NCBI RefSeq assembly: GCF_013523165.1 | Contig: NZ_JAAMQI010000002.1 | Location: 186,001-250,000, forward strand | DNA from: Pseudomonas entomophila | Lineage (GTDB): Bacteria; Pseudomonadota; Gammaproteobacteria; Pseudomonadales; Pseudomonadaceae | Direction: 5' to 3' | Length of the DNA: 64,000 nucleotides | In this document: positions 24,533-32,494 of the stretch, piece by piece | How the letters are laid out: every line of letters starts with the position of its first letter | Position numbering within the stretch: position 1 is the first letter of the stretch | The notes under the pieces: generated by a model | What the model was told of the DNA's origin: nothing | Seen by the model: the letters and a program-made list of their open reading frames with translations, nothing else | Databases searched by the model: none | Position numbers and translations under genes: made by a program

Positions 24533-27500
24533 ATGTCGAGCAAACTGGCGTTAGCAGTGGTGATCGGCGGCGCCGTCAGTTCGTCGGTCGGCGCCGCGTT
24601 CAAAAACGTCGAAGGCCGCATCGACAAGCTGGAGAAGCAAGGCAACAAGGCCAAGGCCCTCAAGGGCATGATTGGCGAGACGGTGCGCCTGCGCGAAGAG
24701 TGGCGCAAGGCGCACGAAAGCGGCGCGGCCAACGCAGGCAAGCTGCTAGACAAGCTCGAGGCCAACAACAACGCCCTGCGTAAGCAAGGCGTCGAGGTGG
24801 GCAGGCTTGCGTCTGAGTATGCGCGCCTGGGCCAGGTGGCCAGGGCGTCCGATCTGCAGATGAAGGGCCACCAGCAGATCGAGCAGGGCCGGGCCTCGCT
24901 CAAGTCGAACATCGGGCAGGCGGTGGTGGCCACCGGCCTGGCTGCGGTACCGACAAAGATCAGCGCGGACTATCAAGCGATCATCCGCGACATCGCGATC
25001 AAGGCCGACATCGTCAACCAGCCAGGCGAGGCCCAGCTAAATCGCACGGTAATCGACACGGCCAGCGATACCGGGATGTCGCGCAACGACGTGGCCGACC
25101 TGGTCAACCAACTGGTCGGTGCCGGCATGGAGCTGGACAAGGCGCTGTCGTATGCCCCGGTCGCGGCCAAGTTTGCGATCGGGCAGGGCGCATCCGGGGT
25201 CGACACAGCGTCGATGATTCAGGCGCTCGAGCAGAACGCCAAGATCAGCGACCCCAGGGTCATGCAGCAGGCCCTAGAGGCGATCGCCTACCAAGGCCAG
25301 GCGGGCAGCTTCGAAGCCAGCGACATGGCCAAGTGGTTCCCGCAGCTGCTCGCCGGCATGGAGAAGAACGGGATCACCGGGCTGGATGCGGTGACCTCGC
25401 TCGGCTCGATGCTGCAGGTGCAGATGAAGACTGCCGGCAGCTCGGATGAAGCGGCCAACAACTTCAAGAACTGGATGGAGAAGTTGGGCGCCGGCGACGT
25501 GGTCAAGGCCTACAAGGACGCCGGCATCGACTATCAGGCCTCGCTGAACACGGGCCTGCAGAAGGGCATGAACGTTATCGAGGCGTCCATGGCCCTGGCC
25601 ATGAAGTACGTCAAGGCAACCGACCCCGCCAAGGCCAAGAAGATCGAAGAGGCCAAGGCCAACATCGACAAAGAGGCCGACCCGGAGAAGGCCAAGGCCG
25701 CGCTCGAGGCCTTGGAGAAGACCCTGCGCACTGGCGATATCTTTGCCGACATGCAGGTCAAGGCCGCGCTCACCGCCTACGGGCAGAACCGCGGACTTTA
25801 CGAAGAACTCAAGGCCGACTCCAAGAAGGCCTCGGGGATCCTCGACAAGAACCTGGCCGAGCGCCGCGAGACCTCGGCGCAGCAGTGGGCCGAACTGGGA
25901 CAGGCGGTCGACGACTCGATGCGCAGCATTGGGGACGCGATTCGGCCGGTCACTGACGGCGCCGCCAAGGGCCTGACCAAGGTGGCCAGGGGCATCACCA
26001 AGCTGTCGGACGGTGCGCAGCCGGTGGTCCTGGGCATTACCGCCATTACGGCCGCATTCCTGGGCCTGCGCACGGCGGCCAGCGCCTTCAAGATCGGCCG
26101 GGGCCTGCTCAACCTGACCCGTGGCCGTGTCATGGAGCGCGGCGCCGGACGCGCAAGCCTCAAGCCTGCGGCCGCCATCCAGATGCCCAAGACAGGCAAC
26201 AAGCTGGTGGACGTTGGGCTGGGCGCCCTGGGTCAGGTGCTGGGCGCAGGAGGGGATGAGCCAGCAGCGGCCAGCAATGAGCCGCAGCGCGTGTTTGTGG
26301 TCAACGCCTCGGACTTGGGCGGGATTGGCAGTAGCGTCGCCAATAGCGCCCCTGTAGAGCCTGCAAAGGGTGGTTCACGCTCACGTCGACAGCGCCGGCA
26401 GGCCACACGCCGGCAACGTCGCGCGGCGTCGCCTATCCGGTCGGTTTCTGTCACGCGGGCCGGCAAGCCTGTGGTCCTGCAGGAGCGTCCTGTACCGCCC
26501 AAAGCTGTGCCCAAGCCACCAGCAGCACCTGCAGCACCTGCGGCCGCTGCAGGGCGGATCGGCAAGGCAGCCAAGCTGCCCGAGCGTCCTGCAGTGCCCA
26601 AGCCTGCCGTCTTGCCTGCAGCCGCTGCAGGGCAGGTCGGCAAGCTGGCCAAGCTGGGGCAACTGACAGCGCTCGCCGGCAAGGCCGGGGCACTGACCCG
26701 TTCCACGCCCGGCGGGGCCGTGTTCGAGGCCGGGACCAAGGCCATCGACACCTTCATCAACGCCAAGACCCAGGACGAGAAGGCCGAAGGCTATGGCGGC
26801 GCTGCAGGTGGGCTAGCGGGTACCTTGGCCGGCATGGCCGCCGGCGCTGCGATTGGCTCGGCCGTACCGGTTATCGGCACAGCGATCGGCGGTGCTATCG
26901 GCGCCTATCTGGGCAGCATGGGGGGTGATGCCGGCGGCAGCTGGCTGGGCAAAAAGCTATTCGGGTCTGACGACAAGGACGAGGACGAGCCTCGGCAGTC
27001 ACCGCCGGCGGAAGAGGGCCAGCCCGCCAAGCCGCTCGAGGCCGAGGCGCCGACCAAGCCTGCAGACGCGGTCACGGTCGCGCCTGTTGTGGTCAAGCCA
27101 GGCCCGGTGGTAGTGCCGCCGGCGGCGCCAAGCCAGCCCGTCAAGCCGCTCGAGGCCAAGCCTGCAGACGCGGTCGCGGTCCCCCCGGTGGTGGTCAAAC
27201 CTGGTCCGGTAGTCGTGCCGCCGGCAGTGCCCAGCCAGCCCGCCAAGCCGCTCGAGGCCAAAGCGCTGGCCAAGCCTGCAGGTGCCGAGTCCAAGCCGAT
27301 CGTGGCTCCGACGGTGCTGCCCGCGCCGCCATTGCCTGCGGTCGGTGATGCCGTGCCCAAGCAGGCCAAGCCTGCCGCCGAAGGGAGGGTTTCATACGAT
27401 CCACGCGACCCGGACTACGAGGACGCATTCGTTGTGCCGGCGTTGGTGGCAGGCCGGGTGCGCTTCCCAGGCGCGGACCTGGTCCCGCCGGCGGTGAAAC

Positions 27501-27916
27501 CGGAGTGGCCACCAGAGCGCAAGGTTGAAAGCAGCCCGCGCCTTCCGCCTGCCGTACAGGCTGCGCTGAAGTTGCCCAAGGCTACCGATCGGCCTGCCAG
27601 TCCGCTGGTGCTGCCGGCTACTGCCCAGCCACCTGCAGCGTTGGGCGACCTGGTGCGTGAAATGGCCATGCCGCCGGCGCAGTCAGCGGCAGTGCTCGCC
27701 AAGGCGCCGGCGCCGGCCAAGGCGGTCGCGCCCAAGGTCGAGCAGCTGTTTGAGTTCAAGCCCAGCCTGCAGATCACGGTCCAGGGCGATGTCAAAGACC
27801 CTGCCCAGCTGGCCCGCGAACTGGAGCCGCACATGCGCTCGCAGTGGGAGGCGTTCGCCCGCGAGGTTGCGGCGCGCCAAGCCTCTACGCAGCTTTTCGA
27901 CGCACCGCACGTTTAA
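24533..27916 (+). CDS. tail tape measure protein
   Basis: A 1127-residue length-determining protein. The N-terminal about 110 residues are coiled-coil-like, followed by the TP901-type core (about 130-440, DTASDTGMSRNDVADLVNQL, FEASDMAKWFPQLLAGMEKNG). Hydrophobic stretches near 495-515 and a glycine-rich membrane-like region near 755-800 (GLAGTLAGMAAGAAIGSAV) follow. Between about 820 and 930 a Pro/Val/Lys-rich segment repeats three times (KPLEA, VVVKPGPVVVPPA). The start at 24533 follows GGGGGATAG. It is the longest gene of the prophage after the fibre. Confidence 0.9.
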   Translation: MSSKLALAVVIGGAVSSSVGAAFKNVEGRIDKLEKQGNKAKALKGMIGETVRLREEWRKAHESGAANAGKLLDKLEANNNALRKQGVEVGRLASEYARLGQVARASDLQMKGHQQIEQGRASLKSNIGQAVVATGLAAVPTKISADYQAIIRDIAIKADIVNQPGEAQLNRTVIDTASDTGMSRNDVADLVNQLVGAGMELDKALSYAPVAAKFAIGQGASGVDTASMIQALEQNAKISDPRVMQQALEAIAYQGQAGSFEASDMAKWFPQLLAGMEKNGITGLDAVTSLGSMLQVQMKTAGSSDEAANNFKNWMEKLGAGDVVKAYKDAGIDYQASLNTGLQKGMNVIEASMALAMKYVKATDPAKAKKIEEAKANIDKEADPEKAKAALEALEKTLRTGDIFADMQVKAALTAYGQNRGLYEELKADSKKASGILDKNLAERRETSAQQWAELGQAVDDSMRSIGDAIRPVTDGAAKGLTKVARGITKLSDGAQPVVLGITAITAAFLGLRTAASAFKIGRGLLNLTRGRVMERGAGRASLKPAAAIQMPKTGNKLVDVGLGALGQVLGAGGDEPAAASNEPQRVFVVNASDLGGIGSSVANSAPVEPAKGGSRSRRQRRQATRRQRRAASPIRSVSVTRAGKPVVLQERPVPPKAVPKPPAAPAAPAAAAGRIGKAAKLPERPAVPKPAVLPAAAAGQVGKLAKLGQLTALAGKAGALTRSTPGGAVFEAGTKAIDTFINAKTQDEKAEGYGGAAGGLAGTLAGMAAGAAIGSAVPVIGTAIGGAIGAYLGSMGGDAGGSWLGKKLFGSDDKDEDEPRQSPPAEEGQPAKPLEAEAPTKPADAVTVAPVVVKPGPVVVPPAAPSQPVKPLEAKPADAVAVPPVVVKPGPVVVPPAVPSQPAKPLEAKALAKPAGAESKPIVAPTVLPAPPLPAVGDAVPKQAKPAAEGRVSYDPRDPDYEDAFVVPALVAGRVRFPGADLVPPAVKPEWPPERKVESSPRLPPAVQAALKLPKATDRPASPLVLPATAQPPAALGDLVREMAMPPAQSAAVLAKAPAPAKAVAPKVEQLFEFKPSLQITVQGDVKDPAQLARELEPHMRSQWEAFAREVAARQASTQLFDAPHV

Positions 27917-27926
27917 GGAGGGGGCC

Positions 27927-28721
27927 ATGCCCTATATGAAACAACTGCAGTCGGGGCTGACCAGCCTGGTGGCAGCGGGGGAGGCTGGCCGTACCAGCCT
28001 GGACGGCATGGTCAGCCCGCTGAATGGGGCCGTCAGCGATATTACAGGCGCGGCCTCGGACCTTGAGGGCATCCCGTTCGTGGGGCCTGCGATCGGGGCC
28101 AAGCTGCAGCGCACCATGCGTGCCATCAACGTGGCCCAGGCCACTGTAGGTCGGGTGACGTCGACCTACGGCCAGGCGGTCGCGGCGGTGGGCCAGGTGC
28201 AAGAGCGCCTTGGCGTTCTCAAAGAGCAGGCCGGCCGGGCGACTGCCGCCATCGGCCGGCTTGCGGGCAAGGCTTCACCGGCGCTGGCCAACGTCGTGCC
28301 AAGCAGCGCGTTTGCGCCGCAGCTCACGCCGACGGCCGATGCAGTGAAAGCCTTCCCGCACCTGCTGATCCTGCAGCCGCTCGAGCCGAATGCACCGTCG
28401 TACTACTTCAACCTGGACACGGCAGCGTTCGACGAGCTGCGCCGGCAAACCTCGTTCAAGTGGGCAGGACAGGAGCGTCTGACACGCAGCATTGCCCAGC
28501 AGGCTGTAGGCCTGGGCGAGGACAAGCTGACACTCAAGGGCGCCATTTTTCCGGGCTTCAAGGGCGGTCTCAAGCAGCTGGATACGCTGCGCAGCATCGG
28601 CCGCAAGCTTCAGCCTGTGGGCTTGACCACGGGCTACGGCGAGGTGCTGGGTACCTGGTGCCTGCTCAGCGTCGAAGAAGACCAAAGCAACTTGCTCGCC
28701 GGCGGGATTCCGCGAAAATAG
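27927..28721 (+). CDS. tail protein U with premature amber stop
   Basis: A 264-residue product. The N-terminal 130 residues form an Ala/Gly-rich helical extension not present in P2 gpU; residues about 140-264 match the gpU core (TSFKWAGQERLTRSIAQQ, LTLKGAIFPGFKGGLKQLDT and LLAGGIPRK). The frame stops at TAG (28719-28721) just after PRK, where gpU normally continues. Reading on in the same frame gives AFTLEFVSYGNDLQNV and a TGA at 28770-28772 that overlaps the gpX start, the expected natural end. So the last 17 codons appear cut off by one sense-to-amber change. The start at 27927 has AAGGAGGGGG. Confidence 0.85.
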   Translation: MPYMKQLQSGLTSLVAAGEAGRTSLDGMVSPLNGAVSDITGAASDLEGIPFVGPAIGAKLQRTMRAINVAQATVGRVTSTYGQAVAAVGQVQERLGVLKEQAGRATAAIGRLAGKASPALANVVPSSAFAPQLTPTADAVKAFPHLLILQPLEPNAPSYYFNLDTAAFDELRRQTSFKWAGQERLTRSIAQQAVGLGEDKLTLKGAIFPGFKGGLKQLDTLRSIGRKLQPVGLTTGYGEVLGTWCLLSVEEDQSNLLAGGIPRK

Positions 28722-28746
28722 GCCTTCACCTTGGAGTTTGTGAGCT

Positions 28747-28953
28747 ATGGCAACGACCTGCAGAACGTCTGACGGGGATCTGCTCGACAGCATCTGTTAC
28801 CACCACTACGGGCACCTGAATGGGTCAGTCGAGGCTGTGCTGAGCGCTAATCAGGGCCTGGCCGAACACGACCAGCCTTACCGGGCCGGGGTGATCATTC
28901 ATCTGCCAGACCTGCCAACGCAGACCGTCGAACTCATTCAGCTGTGGGACTGA
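28747..28953 (+). CDS. tail protein X
   Basis: A 68-residue P2 gpX-like protein with a LysM-type fold. Markers are SDGDLLDSICYHHYG, VEAVLSANQGLAEH and the closing VIIHLPDL. It lies between U and D, as in P2. The ribosome site GGAG lies in what would be the 3' end of the gpU frame. It probably assists baseplate hub assembly. Confidence 0.9.
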   Translation: MATTCRTSDGDLLDSICYHHYGHLNGSVEAVLSANQGLAEHDQPYRAGVIIHLPDLPTQTVELIQLWD

Positions 28954-28973
28954 CCCCACCGTTACCCGTCACG

Positions 28974-29003
28974 AACCCCGCCCAGTGCGGGGTTTTGCTT
29001 TTC
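28974..29003 (+). terminator. terminator-like hairpin before gpD
   Basis: A perfect 8-bp stem AACCCCGC/GCGGGGTT, loop CCAGT, followed by TTGCTTTTC. It is another strong hairpin between co-directional late genes. Confidence 0.8.
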
Positions 29004-29016
29004 TGGAGCCTGGAGC

Positions 29017-30063
29017 ATGCAACCCACTTACCAGATCGTCGCAGACGGTAGGGACATCACCCTGCTGATCAACGATCGGCTGCTGATGCTGCGACTCTCG
29101 GACAAGCCCGGCATGGACTCGGACGAGTTCGAGCTGCGCATTGACGACCGGGATCAGGCAGTGGCCCTGCCATCGCGCGGGAGCAATATCGTCGTGATGA
29201 TGGGCTATGTGGGCCAGGCGCTCACCCGTATGGGCGCCTACACGGTCGACGAGGTGGAGGTGAGCGGCCCGCCTGACACGATCGTCATTCGCGGCAAGGC
29301 CAGCAACATGCGCGGCAGCGGCAAGACCATGCGCAGCGGCAGCTGGGAGGGCACGCCTCTGTCGCAGATCGTCAACGACATTGCCAAGCGCAACGGCTGG
29401 GAGCCGGTGTGTTCGGTGGGCACCAAGGTCGCGCGCGTCGACCAGCGCAACGAGTCCGATTTTAACTTCATCACCCGTCTGGCCAGGCAGTACGACTGCA
29501 CGGCCAAAGTAGCCGAAAGCAAGCTGCTGGTGATGCCACGCCAGGGTGGCCAAAGCGCTTCGGGCAAGGCGATGTCGGTCGTGACGATCAACAAGGCCGA
29601 CGTGAGCCGGTACCAGTTCCGGCTCGGCGATCGCAACACGCAGAAGGCCGTGAAGACCCAGCACCAAGACCAGAAGACCGGAAGGCTGCAGGTGGTCGAG
29701 CTGGACAACGACGACGCCCCGGACGGCCTACCGCCGGTGCATACCGACCGCCACGTCTACCCCAACAAGACCGCCGCCGAGCAGGCCGCCAAGGCGCGCT
29801 TGGCCGCGTTCAACCGCAGCACCGCCGCCGTGCGCCTCGAGATGGCCGGCCGCACTGACCTGTTCGCCGAACGCTCGATCAACGCCCAGGGCTTCAAGCC
29901 GGGCTTGGACGGCGAGTACCTGGTGGATGGGGTAGAGCAGGTATTCACCCAGTCCGGGTGGACCACGACCGTCGAGTGCAACGGCGGCAAGAAGGGCAAG
30001 GCGAAAGCCAAGGGCAAGAAGGCTACGAAAACCAACAAGCCGCTTCGTGTGGAGCAGCTGTAA
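29017..30063 (+). CDS. late control protein D / baseplate hub
   Basis: A 348-residue P2 gpD-family protein forming the tail hub that carries the spike. The family features are the start PTYQIVADGRDITLLINDR, the duplicated beta domains, WEGTPLSQIVNDIAKRNGW near 110, QRNESDFNFITRLARQYDC near 145 and FKPGLDGEYLVDGVEQVF near the end. The C-terminal 20 residues are very Lys-rich. It is followed by the endolysin gene. Confidence 0.95.
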   Translation: MQPTYQIVADGRDITLLINDRLLMLRLSDKPGMDSDEFELRIDDRDQAVALPSRGSNIVVMMGYVGQALTRMGAYTVDEVEVSGPPDTIVIRGKASNMRGSGKTMRSGSWEGTPLSQIVNDIAKRNGWEPVCSVGTKVARVDQRNESDFNFITRLARQYDCTAKVAESKLLVMPRQGGQSASGKAMSVVTINKADVSRYQFRLGDRNTQKAVKTQHQDQKTGRLQVVELDNDDAPDGLPPVHTDRHVYPNKTAAEQAAKARLAAFNRSTAAVRLEMAGRTDLFAERSINAQGFKPGLDGEYLVDGVEQVFTQSGWTTTVECNGGKKGKAKAKGKKATKTNKPLRVEQL

Positions 30064-30096
30064 CGCGGGGCCATGCCCCCTACCTGGAGAGACAAG

Positions 30097-30642
30097 ATGA
30101 CCATCACCGTTCGACAGCTACAGCAGATTTTCCCCAACGCCGGCCGCAATGCCGGCGTTTTTGTTCCTGCACTCAATGCGGCTATGGGCAAATGGGGCAT
30201 CGTCACCAGACTGCGCCGCGCGGCCTTCCTGGCCCAGGTCGGGCACGAGTCCGGGCAGTTCCGATACGTGCGCGAGCTGGGCAGTGACAAGTACCTGGCC
30301 AAGTACGACACCGGCCCCCTGGCTGCGCGCCTGGGCAACACGCCCGAGGCTGACGGCGACGGGCAGAAGTATCGCGGCCACGGCCTGATCCAGATCACTG
30401 GGCGCGACAACCACGTGCGCTGCGGTGAGGCCCTGGGTCTGGATCTGCTCAACCACCCCGAACTGCTCGAGCAGCCAGAGCACGCGGCGAACTCGGCGGC
30501 CTGGTTCTGGCACAAGGAGGGGCTGAACAGCCTGGCCGACAAGGGGGCTTTCGTGGCCATCACCAAGCGGATCAACGGCGGCACCAACGGCCTGGCGGAA
30601 CGTCAGACGTTCTACGAGGCCGCGCTGCAGGTGCTGCAGTGA
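30097..30642 (+). CDS. endolysin, glycoside hydrolase family 19
   Basis: A 181-residue chitinase-class lysozyme that cuts peptidoglycan. The catalytic Glu lies in QVGHESGQFRYV (residue about 49), and the YRGHGLIQITGRDNH motif near 100-114 forms the rest of the active site, with a closing INGGTNGLAERQ. I start it at ATG 30097 with GGAGAGAC upstream; the frame is open to 30073. There is no signal peptide, so export depends on the holin encoded at 6179. Its stop overlaps the spanin start. Confidence 0.95.
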   Translation: MTITVRQLQQIFPNAGRNAGVFVPALNAAMGKWGIVTRLRRAAFLAQVGHESGQFRYVRELGSDKYLAKYDTGPLAARLGNTPEADGDGQKYRGHGLIQITGRDNHVRCGEALGLDLLNHPELLEQPEHAANSAAWFWHKEGLNSLADKGAFVAITKRINGGTNGLAERQTFYEAALQVLQ

Positions 30643-31184
30643 TGGGCCTGAACTGGCGGTTAGCGATCCTGGTACTGCTGCTGGGCCTGTACGTCGGTGG
30701 CCGGGGCGCTTGGCTCTGGCAGGACAATGAGTACGGGCGGCAGCTGGCCAGCAAGGGCCGCGAGCTGGCCGACATGGAACGCCAGTCTGCTCAGCGGCAG
30801 GCCAGCGCCGTCTCGACGGTCCTGGAGCAGGTCCAGCAGCAACAAGCCAAGCGCGGGGCGCTCGAGCAGCGCCTGCAGGCGCAAGATCAACTTCACCACA
30901 AGGAACTCACCCATGCTCAGAACGAGCGCGATCGCCTGCGTGACAGGCTTGCTACTGCTGACCTGCGGCTGTCAGTCCTACTCAACGCCGGCGCCGGTTC
31001 CCCCGCAGGTGGTGACAGTGGGCTGCGAGCCACCGCCGGCGCCGGCGGCGTGGTTCATGGAGCCACGCGAGCCGAACTTGACCCAGCGCATGCTCAACGA
31101 ATTGTCGGCATCATCGGCGACGGCGACGACGGATTGAGAGCGTTGAGAGCTTGTCAGGACTATGTAAGGCTAGTTGTTGACTAG
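30642..31184 (+). CDS. inner-membrane spanin, Rz-like
   Basis: A 180-residue protein with an N-terminal transmembrane anchor (LNWRLAILVLLLGLYVGGRG) and a periplasmic coiled coil rich in Gln, Glu and Arg (about 35-110), the plan of lambda Rz. It starts ATG 30642, overlapping the endolysin stop (TGATG). The Rz1 gene is embedded in another frame at 30913-31137. Together they fuse inner and outer membrane at the end of lysis. Confidence 0.9.
   Translation: MGLNWRLAILVLLLGLYVGGRGAWLWQDNEYGRQLASKGRELADMERQSAQRQASAVSTVLEQVQQQQAKRGALEQRLQAQDQLHHKELTHAQNERDRLRDRLATADLRLSVLLNAGAGSPAGGDSGLRATAGAGGVVHGATRAELDPAHAQRIVGIIGDGDDGLRALRACQDYVRLVVD
30913..31137 (+). CDS. outer-membrane spanin lipoprotein, Rz1-like, nested
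   Basis: A 74-residue lipoprotein wholly inside the Rz gene in another phase. It has a short signal peptide (MLRTSAIACVTGLLLLT), a Cys pair CGC at the lipobox and a Pro-rich mature region (PAPVPPQVVTVGCEPPPAP), exactly the character of Rz1. ATG 30913 follows AAGGAA. Nesting of Rz1 within Rz is usual. Confidence 0.9.
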   Translation: MLRTSAIACVTGLLLLTCGCQSYSTPAPVPPQVVTVGCEPPPAPAAWFMEPREPNLTQRMLNELSASSATATTD

Positions 31185-31376
31185 GTTATGAGGTTGTAAT
31201 TCGAAATATAGATTATGCGTCAGTTATTGGGTATGAATAAACACGCAGTGTGAAGGTTTTGGTGTTGTCCCGGGATGAGGTGAAGATTAATTGCGTCTTC
31301 TTTCTTAATTATTTATTTATTGTTGTTTGTTATTGTGTGTGATAAGATCGCGAGGCCTAATTTGGATGGGTCGCGC
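31185..31376 (+). other. AT-rich boundary upstream of the cargo genes
   Basis: After the spanin gene the base composition drops sharply and stays AT-rich to about 33.7 kb. This 192-bp gap holds many A/T runs and probably the promoter of the downstream ATPase gene, but I cannot choose a -10/-35 pair with confidence. There is no terminator-like hairpin separating it from the phage late operon. Confidence 0.5.
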
Positions 31377-32492
31377 ATGCACATTGTTTCTATGAGTACT
31401 TTCAATATCTTTGGCTCTGTTGAAACTCGTACTGTCGAGCTGGATTCTCCTGTCGTGATTTTAACTGGGTATAATGGGGCCGGTAAGTCAACTTTCCTTG
31501 GGGTTTTGCACAGTACACTGTCAGTTGCCAGTGGCCAAGAGTATCTGTTTCCCAAGAGCGACTGGGGGTGTAGTGTTAAGTTTTCTAATGATAGTGAGCT
31601 GATACATGTAAAGACTGGCAGGTCTCTGCCTGACGGTTTTTCGCCTCCGACTTTCAGAAAAACTCGTAACGGGGACTCTTTAAAAAACTACTATGAGTCT
31701 ATTAATGGTGCAATAGATGATCGTATTGATAAGAAAAATGTAATTGTAAAGCGAGAGGGCGAGGGTCGAGTCGCCCAGTCTACCAGCATTGTAAGTATGC
31801 GGGCTGGTAAAGGTGCTTTCTCGGTTCTAAATTCGGTATTATACGGCGATGAGGTTTTTAGTTCCAAGCAAGATGATTTGGATTCGAAAAAATTTGAAGG
31901 TCTAGATATCTTTTCTAAAAAGAAAAATCTTGATAAGACTTTCTTTTTGCTTCAGGCTGAGTTTTCAACGCATGCTAAAGGCTCTAGTGGAAGCTCTAGT
32001 TCTGAGCTTATCAATCTAATTGAGAACACCCTTAAAGCTCTGGGTTCCCTAGATAAAAATGAAAGTGAAGAGCTTCGCGCGCATATAGCTACATTGAAGA
32101 AGTTAAGGGATGCAAAATTGGTTTCGAATCCTCTTGTAAAAGAAGCGAATCTATTCTTCGCCTCCACAAATCGCGAATTAAAAATAAGAGACAACGGCTT
32201 TTTGTACATGGAAACCGTGCACGGTGAAGTCAACTGGTATGATTTCTCAAAGGGCGAAAAGACCCTGCTCTGCTTATTGCTGGTTGCTTACCTAAATGGC
32301 GATAAAAAAACAGTATTTCTTTTGGATGAGCCGGATCTGTCTCTCCACATAAAATGGCAGCGCCAATTAATTCCATCATTGCGTGCTCTCGCGCCTAACT
32401 CGCGTTATATAGTTGCTACCCACTCTCCGGCTTTGGTGGGTAGAACTGATGAAGAAATTGTTATTAATATTGGTGCGATTTCGAGAAGCTAA
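31377..32492 (+). CDS. AAA/ABC-type ATPase of a PARIS-like defence pair (AriA-like)
   Basis: A 371-residue ATPase of the AAA_15/OLD-SMC kind. Walker A is GYNGAGKST (about 30-38), the signature-like FSKGEKTLLCLLL lies near 290, Walker B LLDEPDLSLH near 315-324 and the switch His in ATHSPALVG near 350. The middle (about 90-270) is variable and helical. Two bases downstream lies a DUF4435 gene; this ATPase plus DUF4435 pairing is the gene layout of PARIS, where AriA senses phage anti-restriction proteins and holds the AriB toxin. The low GC and position at the prophage edge fit cargo. The start is MHIVSM at 31377; an in-frame TTG exists at 31320. A fully different ATPase/TOPRIM defence pair remains possible. 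Confidence 0.8.
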   Translation: MHIVSMSTFNIFGSVETRTVELDSPVVILTGYNGAGKSTFLGVLHSTLSVASGQEYLFPKSDWGCSVKFSNDSELIHVKTGRSLPDGFSPPTFRKTRNGDSLKNYYESINGAIDDRIDKKNVIVKREGEGRVAQSTSIVSMRAGKGAFSVLNSVLYGDEVFSSKQDDLDSKKFEGLDIFSKKKNLDKTFFLLQAEFSTHAKGSSGSSSSELINLIENTLKALGSLDKNESEELRAHIATLKKLRDAKLVSNPLVKEANLFFASTNRELKIRDNGFLYMETVHGEVNWYDFSKGEKTLLCLLLVAYLNGDKKTVFLLDEPDLSLHIKWQRQLIPSLRALAPNSRYIVATHSPALVGRTDEEIVINIGAISRS

Positions 32493-32494
32493 TC

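Noticed and set aside
13964..31184. R-pyocin or tailocin cluster
   Set aside because: Terminase, portal and capsid genes are present, so this is a full prophage rather than a tail-only bacteriocin.
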